Assembly: GCF_004771275.1 (NCBI RefSeq)
Contig: NZ_RQEV01000014.1
Coordinates: 1 to 13,729 of the forward strand
Source: Leptospira fluminis
Lineage (GTDB): Bacteria > Spirochaetota > Leptospiria > Leptospirales > Leptospiraceae
Direction of reading: 5' to 3'
DNA length: 13,729 nucleotides
Numbering within the stretch: the stretch's first letter is position 1; each line of letters starts with the position of its first letter. The position numbers were made by a program, and so were the translations under genes. Under the pieces are notes generated by a model. The model had not been told where the DNA came from. It worked only from the letters and a program-made list of their open reading frames with translations, and did not search any database. Below, piece by piece: positions 7,949 to 13,729 of the stretch.

Positions 7949-10270
7949 TCAAGCACTTGGTCGGAGCAAAGGATACAATTCAAGTTTAGCACAATTGCAT
8001 TCTAAATAGCTCCCGGACTTATTCTTCTTTGGCAAAGAATTGCATGATTTACATACTAATGCATTAGCTACTTCAATCACTGAATTTAAAAATTCTCTTA
8101 CCTCCGCATCCGCTATTTCACTACCTAACGAATTAAAATGGCAACCAACACAGTTGCGAATCCACTGAGCATTGACAGATTTATCCAAGATCTCTTTGAG
8201 AGCAATTTCGGAACCTTCCCGTTTCACTTTCAATAATTTCGATAATCTACTATCCAAGCCATTGACCAATTCACCCAAAGTATATTCATTCTGGGGGTTT
8301 CTTGGTAGTAAGCATTTATATTGGATTGTCAAAAAATCGAGCATAGACTCCAAAACGATTCCTGCTTTAGAGGCAGCTTGCTGACGATCGAAATTCTCTA
8401 AGGAAGAAATTTCTCTCAACTCTTCTACAGCATTCAAAAATTGTTTAGCCTGAATTCCATGATGCAATGTCCAGGGACCAAGTTCTATTACATCAACATT
8501 TGATGAAGGCCCTTTCATCCACCTGTAGCGATCTCTCCATGGCCTATAATGAGTCGTTACAATAATCTGATTGAAAATTTTAGATTGATCATGCAACAAC
8601 TGCATAAATCGATCCATATGTTCAGCATCGACTGAGGTAAGAACATCATCTAGAATTAGTATAGTTGAATTTGTTTTATAGTATTTCGATAGCGCAATAA
8701 AAACGCAAATTCCGAGAGTATCTAAATGAGATTCAGAATAATAAGCTTGCGGTGGAATCTCGTCCTTTCCCTGAAATGACGCATCGAATTCCAGCGAACC
8801 AATGGCATTCGGTTTTAAATAGAATCGCGCTTTACCAATTTTCTCGTCAGGATGTAGCGTTTCATACAAATCTGCTACATCATTAGATATAGAAACAAGA
8901 ATATTTTCTATGTAATCTTTCCGCTCTTTTTCGATAATTTTGTGTAATTCTTTTAAATCAGAGAGAGTCTTTTCTTTCGTTTTAGCTAAAGATTCTTTCT
9001 CCACTACGATACCCAAATGAGAAAGAATTGTTTTCTGCAGCAAAATGCTCTCTTGATTTTTATTCATCCGGGCGTTCACAACGGCCTCTATCGTTTTTTT
9101 ATAAGTATTATGCCAACCAATGAATGCTTCCCGTAAATTGTCCGAGTAACTGGTAAATTCGAAAAAAATATTCGTGAAATTCTGGGTAATTTCAAATAAG
9201 TCTAAGATTGCTTTAGGTGTTTTTTGACAGAATAGAATGAAGGTTTCTAATTTTCGGAAGTACTGTTCTTCAGCATTGATTCTTAGCGATTTCTTTGTTT
9301 CAGCTTGCGACCTGGCCTGCGCAGTTACAACGGTAGCAGTTTTCACGTCATCCATTTCAGTAATCCGGTCGCCGAGCTGTTTGATCAGATTTTTCATGTC
9401 TAGCTTCGTTTCGCAAACGGGACACCCGTTCAAACCCGTATGTGTGTGAATATAGTCTTGCGCTTTTTGCAATAATAATAGCAATTCAGAGTCTTTATCC
9501 TTCTTCTTATTCTCGACGACAACCTGCTCTTTCTTGGCAACGGTCTCCTTCTCGGCCGCTTCTAATTCAATCCTAACCGCCTCTTCCAAGGCTGAACCTG
9601 CGATTTCAATGTACGATATTAAATTCTGCATTCTACGAATTGTTTCGTTCTCGTCGCTCAAGTGAGAAGTATCTATGCTTGCTTGGCCCTGGGCCCAATC
9701 TAAAGCCGATTGTCCAGTTTTCCCAGCCTGTTCCCACATAACATTAATTGTGTCTTTTGCCTGGCTTAAAGATCTTGTGTGCTCGTTAAATATTTTCTCA
9801 GTATCTTTTATTGCATTTCGAAATACACTTTCAGTTTTGTCTACATTTGGAACGCTAATAAACGCCTTAAGTTCATCAAAACGTTTCCTCGGCTCCAACT
9901 CTATCAGTCTTAAAATAGTCTGTCTGCGAAGAATCCGAGCATCGGGCAAATTCATATTCGGAGAAGTAGTAATACCATCCGCTGAAAACGTAGCCCTCCA
10001 GGGTTCGCCCTCACTTCTTACCTCAACAAAACAATCCGACAACTTTTTCCCAAACGCTGGCAGGAAACTTTTTGCCTTCGTGCCAATAGAATAATTAGCC
10101 AAAGATCCATAATTTCCGTTACACAAAAAATCAAAGCCATCAACAATTGTGGATTTGCCTGTCCCATTTTCACCAAAAATTAACGATAAAGCCTTATCCG
10201 TATTAAATGAAATTTCAACACGCTCTGTCGAACCGCGAAAATTATTCAAAGCGATTGATTTAACCTTCAT
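7949..10270 (-). CDS. SMC/Rad50-like ATPase with zinc hook and HEPN-like C-terminal domain
   Basis: Residue numbers count from an upstream ATG at 10285. The third Met (10270) is the better start: GAGG lies nine bases before it, and MKVKSIALNNFRG is the usual beginning of RecF/SMC ATPases. The ATPase has Walker A GENGTGKST (38-46), a signature-like YYSESHLDTLG (515-525), Walker B TILILDD (541-547) and TTH (577-579). The middle is largely coiled coil with CPVC (288-291), a Rad50-type zinc hook. After the ATPase, residues about 610-745 are helical and contain WIRNCVGCH (708-716), whose R-N-x4-H matches the RX4-6H motif of HEPN RNases. Cysteines at 745, 748, 763 and 765 suggest a final zinc site. 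This layout recalls the anticodon nuclease RloC, but overall kinship is not shown. It probably senses DNA damage or phage attack beside the type III system. Confidence 0.85.
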   Translation of the reverse strand: MKVKSIALNNFRGSTERVEISFNTDKALSLIFGENGTGKSTIVDGFDFLCNGNYGSLANYSIGTKAKSFLPAFGKKLSDCFVEVRSEGEPWRATFSADGITTSPNMNLPDARILRRQTILRLIELEPRKRFDELKAFISVPNVDKTESVFRNAIKDTEKIFNEHTRSLSQAKDTINVMWEQAGKTGQSALDWAQGQASIDTSHLSDENETIRRMQNLISYIEIAGSALEEAVRIELEAAEKETVAKKEQVVVENKKKDKDSELLLLLQKAQDYIHTHTGLNGCPVCETKLDMKNLIKQLGDRITEMDDVKTATVVTAQARSQAETKKSLRINAEEQYFRKLETFILFCQKTPKAILDLFEITQNFTNIFFEFTSYSDNLREAFIGWHNTYKKTIEAVVNARMNKNQESILLQKTILSHLGIVVEKESLAKTKEKTLSDLKELHKIIEKERKDYIENILVSISNDVADLYETLHPDEKIGKARFYLKPNAIGSLEFDASFQGKDEIPPQAYYSESHLDTLGICVFIALSKYYKTNSTILILDDVLTSVDAEHMDRFMQLLHDQSKIFNQIIVTTHYRPWRDRYRWMKGPSSNVDVIELGPWTLHHGIQAKQFLNAVEELREISSLENFDRQQAASKAGIVLESMLDFLTIQYKCLLPRNPQNEYTLGELVNGLDSRLSKLLKVKREGSEIALKEILDKSVNAQWIRNCVGCHFNSLGSEIADAEVREFLNSVIEVANALVCKSCNSLPKKNKSGSYLECNCAKLELYPLLRPSA

Positions 10271-10448
10271 TTTTTGCATCCTCATTTTTAAGGTTCTGGT
10301 TTTCCAATAGGAAAGTTAAATCTGGAACCGAACAATTACCAATTTTTACCCATTCGGAAACTTTGTTGATAATGGTTTCGTCCCATTGGGCAACAACCTT
10401 CAGTTTATCGGCTACTCTTTGAGATATTTCTTCATCAGGAGTATTCAT
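10260..10448 (-). CDS. Small 62-residue protein of unknown function between helicase and ATPase genes
   Basis: I do not recognise this protein. It is rich in charged residues and probably helical, with no signal peptide, membrane segment or cysteine pair. A Met four codons upstream (10460) is in frame, but the start at 10448 is favoured: GGAGAG lies four bases before it and the ATG overlaps the helicase stop as ATGA. Its end overlaps the ATPase start at 10270 by 11 bases. Such tight coupling on both sides argues that it is a real gene translated together with its neighbours, perhaps an adaptor between helicase and ATPase. That role is a guess from position only. Confidence 0.7.
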   Translation of the reverse strand: MNTPDEEISQRVADKLKVVAQWDETIINKVSEWVKIGNCSVPDLTFLLENQNLKNEDAKNEG

Positions 10449-13300
10449 ACTACTCTCCATTCAATTTTAAAAATTGGCTGTCTCGAGTATGAAACGGAAA
10501 GCTTCTTCTCGATTTCGGCGATAAACTCTCCACGACGACGATCTATATCATCCTGAGCATCAAACAATGTTTTCCGTTTTTGGCTGCGAATTTCTTCAAG
10601 AGTTTTGATTTCTTTTTGAAAGTGTAGCTTTTCACTAAGGGTTGGTGCAGCAATCGAGGATCGGCGGGTTTCACGCATTTTTCGGTCGATATCTTTTATC
10701 TCTCGCTCCAAACCTAATTTTAAATCTTCCGCCCATCCATCTAGCTTCTCCGCTTGTTCCTCAAAATATATAATATTCCTTTTAGAAACTCGCGATCGGA
10801 CTAAAGACTCTTTTTCTAAAAGAATCATCGACATTTGCTCAGAATCTTTCAGATTTGGAGATATCTCAGGAAGGATTCGACCATTGATAGAAAAAAGTCT
10901 TGCGATTTCCTCTTCATCCAAATATTGACCATCCTTAGTCATTCCAGTAAAAATTAGATATTCTTCCTCTTGAGTTAATGATGATGCAGTGATAAGAGTC
11001 ACTTGCAACACTCCCGATTTCCCCAATAAGTTATCTAAGATAGTAATTTTGCCTTCATATCCCGACAAATCGAATTCAACGACCGCATTGGGCAAAACCC
11101 GTTCTTTACTTCGCCGAAGCAGAAAATCCGCCAACGGATGCCCAACTCTATATAAATGTGCGTCGCCAGATCTTCTAGGTAATTCATACAGCCCGATAGG
11201 ATATTCTCCTTCAATTTTCCTCTCTCTAAGAATGAAAGAAAAATCTGTAGGAAACTCGGCAATTCCCTCCAATTCAAAACGAGTAAACTTCATCAGCTTA
11301 TTCTCGAAGTTCGTTCGATTTTCTTGTGATGCCGAATGTCTAAATTTTAGTTTTTCTCTTACCTCATCATCAAAGTTTTCTAATAATTTTGCCCGAGTAT
11401 TCTGCAGCTGTGAATCAATTTCCAGCCCCATTTCTGCTTGCAATGCGTCAAAAGCCGACTGTATCTCTTCTGATTTCCGAGAATTTTGATATATACTTAC
11501 AATTCTTTTTTCAAAATCAACACCTGATTCAATCGAACCTAGTATCTCATCACTTGCCCCAAAAACACCTTCAAATAAGCGAAATTTTTCGGAAAGCAGC
11601 TGATACACCCGTTGATCCGCCTCATTAGTCTCATTCAAAAAATTAACGACCACCACATCATGCTTCTGCCCATACCGATGACACCGGCCTATTCTTTGCT
11701 CAATTCGCTGTGGGTTCCACGGAAGATCATAATTCACAATTAAGGAGCAAAATTGTAAATTAATTCCTTCTGCACCCGCCTCTGTCGCAATCATGATCTG
11801 GCCTTCTTCACGAAAATAATCTACAAGAGCTGATCGCATATCGGCCGTTTTAGATCCAGTAACCTTGTCAGTATCCTTATGCCGATTTATCCAGTTTACA
11901 TAGATTTGTTTGGAACGATCATCATTATTAGAACCATTAAATAGAAATAGTCCGTCTTTCCATGGGCTATCTGATAAAATACGAATTAAGTAATCCTGGG
12001 TTCTCCTGGATTCAGTAAATATAATTGCTTTTTTCTCTGCGCCAATGACTTCAATTTGATAAAAAGCCTTTTCCAAAGCAATGAGCAAGGCTTTACCCTT
12101 TGCATTTTCACGAATGCTTAATGCCAAATTTTTAAATTTTTGAAGATCTTCGATTTCTAATTTGATCGCCTCGACATCTTCCCCTCTAAGGGGTTCATCC
12201 GTTTCTAAATCTCCCCATTCTTCTCTTGTTTCTTCTAATGTTTCAAAATCGTCTCCGATTTTATCGAGAGCCTCTGCCTTCTCGACTTCCGAATCTTTAA
12301 TTCGTAATTCCAATCTCTGGATTAATGTTTCCAGGGTCCCGCCAATTGCAAAACTTGAGGAGGCCAATAATTTTCTTATGACCAAGATCATTAAAGCTCT
12401 CTGGCTCGTAGGCAAAGCGTAAAGATTGCTACGTTGCAAATATTCTGAAACTAGTTTGTATAAACGGTCTTCACTTTCTTCTGGAATAAAAGATTGAAGA
12501 ATCGGCAAACGATTGGTATAACTAATATATGGAAGTACCTGACGTCGAAGTGTTCTCTTGATTACACTTGAAATTCTTGCTTTAAGAGCCGTCAGTATGA
12601 ATTCTCCGGAGGCATTATTAAATTGGTCCCGAAAACTATCCAGACTTCCGAATACCTGATCATCAACAAAGCTTACTAAGCCGTAAAGTTCAAGCAGTGA
12701 GTTTTGCAACGGAATAGCTGTCAGTAAGAGCTTCGGAACATCACGAAAAATTGTCTTTAATTCATTTGAAATCTTGTTTGTCGGTTTATATACATTCCGA
12801 AGTCGATGAGCTTCGTCAAATATAACTAGATCCCAAGGAACTACCTTAACTTCCTCTGCTTTATTTCTTGCAAATTGGTAGGAACAAATAATTACATTGT
12901 TGGAAACAAAAGGAGATCTTGATTCTTCTTTCCAATAAGATTTATACGATTTCGATTCAAGAATTGTGCATGGTAAAAAGAATTTTTCGCTTAACTCCTG
13001 GTACCATTGTTTTCGTAGATTTGAAGGAACAACGATTAGAATTTTCCGATTTCTTTCTGCCCATTTTTGAGAGATTACCAAACCCGCTTCGATTGTTTTA
13101 CCTAGTCCGACTTCATCTGCAAGTATTGCACCTTTATTTAGAGGTGATTGAAAGGCAAAGAGTGCTGCGTCAACCTGGTGTGGGTTTAGCTCAACTTGAG
13201 CATCAACTAATGCTCTTGACAAACGCTGGTCATCATCAATTGGGAATTTTCTCGTGAGTTCGTATGCTGCTAATTTTGAATGATATTCTGTCCAACTCAC
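10445..13300 (-). CDS. SNF2/RapA-type DEAD/DEAH helicase, first gene of the defence operon
   Basis: The 951-residue protein is an SF2 DNA translocase of the SNF2/RapA type. NPHQVDAALFAF (39-50) is the Q-motif-like entry, Walker A is ADEVGLGKTIEAG (61-73), the Walker B box is DEAH (162-165) in VIFDEAHRLRN, and motif VI is QRIGRCHRYGQ (535-545). Motif III reads LLLTAIPLQNS (192-202) where most relatives have LTATPLQN, so one Thr is replaced by Ile. The C-terminal third includes a charged, probably coiled-coil stretch at about 860-935. No nuclease motif is seen. It starts with GTG; the nearest purine-rich site, GGAG (13317-13314), is 13 bases away, which is long. It is followed by the small gene with an ATGA overlap. 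SNF2-type helicases also occur in DISARM (drmD), but no other DISARM gene is present. Its likely role is moving along or remodelling DNA for the restriction complex. Confidence 0.9.
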   Translation of the reverse strand: MSWTEYHSKLAAYELTRKFPIDDDQRLSRALVDAQVELNPHQVDAALFAFQSPLNKGAILADEVGLGKTIEAGLVISQKWAERNRKILIVVPSNLRKQWYQELSEKFFLPCTILESKSYKSYWKEESRSPFVSNNVIICSYQFARNKAEEVKVVPWDLVIFDEAHRLRNVYKPTNKISNELKTIFRDVPKLLLTAIPLQNSLLELYGLVSFVDDQVFGSLDSFRDQFNNASGEFILTALKARISSVIKRTLRRQVLPYISYTNRLPILQSFIPEESEDRLYKLVSEYLQRSNLYALPTSQRALMILVIRKLLASSSFAIGGTLETLIQRLELRIKDSEVEKAEALDKIGDDFETLEETREEWGDLETDEPLRGEDVEAIKLEIEDLQKFKNLALSIRENAKGKALLIALEKAFYQIEVIGAEKKAIIFTESRRTQDYLIRILSDSPWKDGLFLFNGSNNDDRSKQIYVNWINRHKDTDKVTGSKTADMRSALVDYFREEGQIMIATEAGAEGINLQFCSLIVNYDLPWNPQRIEQRIGRCHRYGQKHDVVVVNFLNETNEADQRVYQLLSEKFRLFEGVFGASDEILGSIESGVDFEKRIVSIYQNSRKSEEIQSAFDALQAEMGLEIDSQLQNTRAKLLENFDDEVREKLKFRHSASQENRTNFENKLMKFTRFELEGIAEFPTDFSFILRERKIEGEYPIGLYELPRRSGDAHLYRVGHPLADFLLRRSKERVLPNAVVEFDLSGYEGKITILDNLLGKSGVLQVTLITASSLTQEEEYLIFTGMTKDGQYLDEEEIARLFSINGRILPEISPNLKDSEQMSMILLEKESLVRSRVSKRNIIYFEEQAEKLDGWAEDLKLGLEREIKDIDRKMRETRRSSIAAPTLSEKLHFQKEIKTLEEIRSQKRKTLFDAQDDIDRRRGEFIAEIEKKLSVSYSRQPIFKIEWRVV

Positions 13301-13469
13301 GTTATCTTAAAAGCTCCGGGCTTATACTGATACTTTTTACAAATTCAATCAAAAGAATGTCAATTCTGCAACAATTTTTAGGACATAATTTATAAGTAGA
13401 TAATATTGGTGTATGGAACTATATTTCGTGAAGACCTATATGCTAAGAACGGAAACCCCTTCACCAAAC
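13301..13469. other. Intergenic stretch between the helicase gene and the 23S terminator
   Basis: It contains the candidate operon promoter and AT-rich DNA, but no open frame, RNA gene or repeat that I can support. The boundary between the rRNA locus and the island probably lies here, between the terminator and the promoter. I see no direct repeat shared with the left flank. Confidence 0.5.
13334..13363 (-). promoter_or_regulatory. Candidate promoter of the five-gene defence operon
   Basis: On the minus strand a perfect -35 box TTGACA (13363-13358) is followed after 18 nt by TAAAAA (13339-13334), four of six matches to the -10 consensus. Transcription would start near 13327, giving a leader of about 27 nt that still contains GGAG before the GTG start. 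No other promoter is needed downstream because the five genes overlap or nearly touch. Confidence 0.5.
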
Positions 13470-13498
13470 AAAAAAGCCAGGGGTTTAAACCTGGCTTT
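13470..13498 (-). terminator. Intrinsic terminator of the 23S rRNA transcript
   Basis: AAAGCCAGG at 13473-13481 and CCTGGCTTT at 13490-13498 form a perfect nine-pair stem with an eight-base loop. On the minus strand the stem is followed by a run of six T (ending at 13470). It lies about 170 nt downstream of the 23S 3' end, so it should close the rRNA transcript before the defence operon begins. Confidence 0.85.
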
Positions 13499-13666
13499 CA
13501 GTGTAGAATTACTTCTACAAACACTATAACTGCGAATGCATCATTTCTGATGTTTGTTGTTTGCTGATCATCTTTATATGGATGTTCATGTTTGCAAGAC
13601 ATCTTGCGATGCCTTGCTTGGCGTCTTACCATTGAGAAGAAGTAAACTTCTCAATACTTTCGTAAT
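13499..13666 (-). other. Structured 3' trailer of the 23S transcript
   Basis: Between the 23S 3' end and the terminator lie several hairpins: ATTGAGAAG/CTTCTCAAT (13631-13639 with 13647-13655, nine perfect pairs), TGTAGAA/TTCTACA (13502-13508 with 13513-13519, TTAC loop), and weaker ones such as GATGCC/GGCGTC with one G-U pair. These may be processing structures for rRNA maturation. No 5S rRNA or tRNA sequence is seen, unlike a standard rrs-rrl-rrf operon. Confidence 0.55.
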
Positions 13667-13729
13667 ATGGTCAAGCCTCACGAGCTATTAGTATCACTCG
13701 ACTCAATGTGTTACCACACTTACATCTGT
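13667..13729 (-). rRNA. rrl: 23S ribosomal RNA, 3' end (gene continues past the right edge)
   Basis: The plus strand reads GGTCAAGCCTCACGAGCTAT followed by TAGTATCACTCG and GTGTTACCACACTTAC. This is the complement of the universally conserved 3' end of 23S rRNA, whose gene strand reads GTGAGGCTTGACC at the terminus. Only about 63 nt lie in the window, and all of it looks intact. The 3' boundary is placed by analogy with other bacteria and may be off by a few bases. The gene points toward the defence operon but is separated from it by a strong terminator. Confidence 0.92.

Noticed and set aside
3638..13300. Possible DISARM or BREX system
   Set aside because: An SNF2 helicase with a methyltransferase suggests class 1 DISARM, but drmA, drmB and drmC are absent, and there is no pglZ or brxC for BREX. 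The Mod and Res pair is clearly type III.
13433..13453. Partial likeness of CCTATATGCTAAGAACGG to the left 23S remnant word CTTATATGCT
   Set aside because: The match is short and does not continue on either side; it is probably chance and not an attachment-site repeat.
13499..13666. 5S rRNA or tRNA gene after 23S
   Set aside because: No 5S or tRNA consensus words are present and the hairpins do not form a cloverleaf.

Overview
The window looks like a chromosomal segment of a spirochaete, most likely Leptospira. The DNA is AT-rich. The right edge holds the 3' end of a 23S rRNA gene on the minus strand, followed by hairpins and an intrinsic terminator with no 5S gene. Leptospira is known for unlinked rRNA genes. 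The left edge holds a second, damaged piece of 23S rRNA in the same orientation. Genus is inferred from rRNA wording and layout, not from a search.

Layout, left to right. Bases 1-166 are a 23S remnant, broken in the sarcin-ricin loop and interrupted by a GC-rich insert. Bases 167-538 hold GC-rich repeat sequence and no convincing gene. Bases 539-1618 (minus) encode a DUF1016 N-terminal domain fused to a staphylococcal-nuclease-like domain. A divergent promoter region with repeated ATATTCC words follows. Bases 1771-3641 (plus) hold two overlapping genes: a PIN/GNAT/PUA-like fusion and a small ASCH-like protein. The second of these ends with its stop codon overlapping the stop of the convergent big operon.

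Bases 3638-13300 (minus) are one compact five-gene operon, transcribed right to left: a SNF2/RapA-type helicase, a 62-residue unknown protein, an SMC/Rad50-like ATPase with a zinc hook and a C-terminal Rx5H motif, a type III Mod methyltransferase, and a type III Res helicase-nuclease. Adjacent genes overlap or lie 13 nt apart, so they are probably co-translated. A plausible promoter lies at 13334-13363.

Taken together this is a defence island next to a 23S gene. The core is a type III restriction-modification pair. The ATPase, small protein and SNF2 helicase look like an added module. The best candidate for something undescribed is that composite operon, especially an ATPase that could be an RloC/PrrC-like RNase guard tied to a type III system. 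The PIN-GNAT-PUA plus ASCH pair is a second candidate, probably acting on RNA. Functions beyond the restriction-modification pair are inference from motifs and context.
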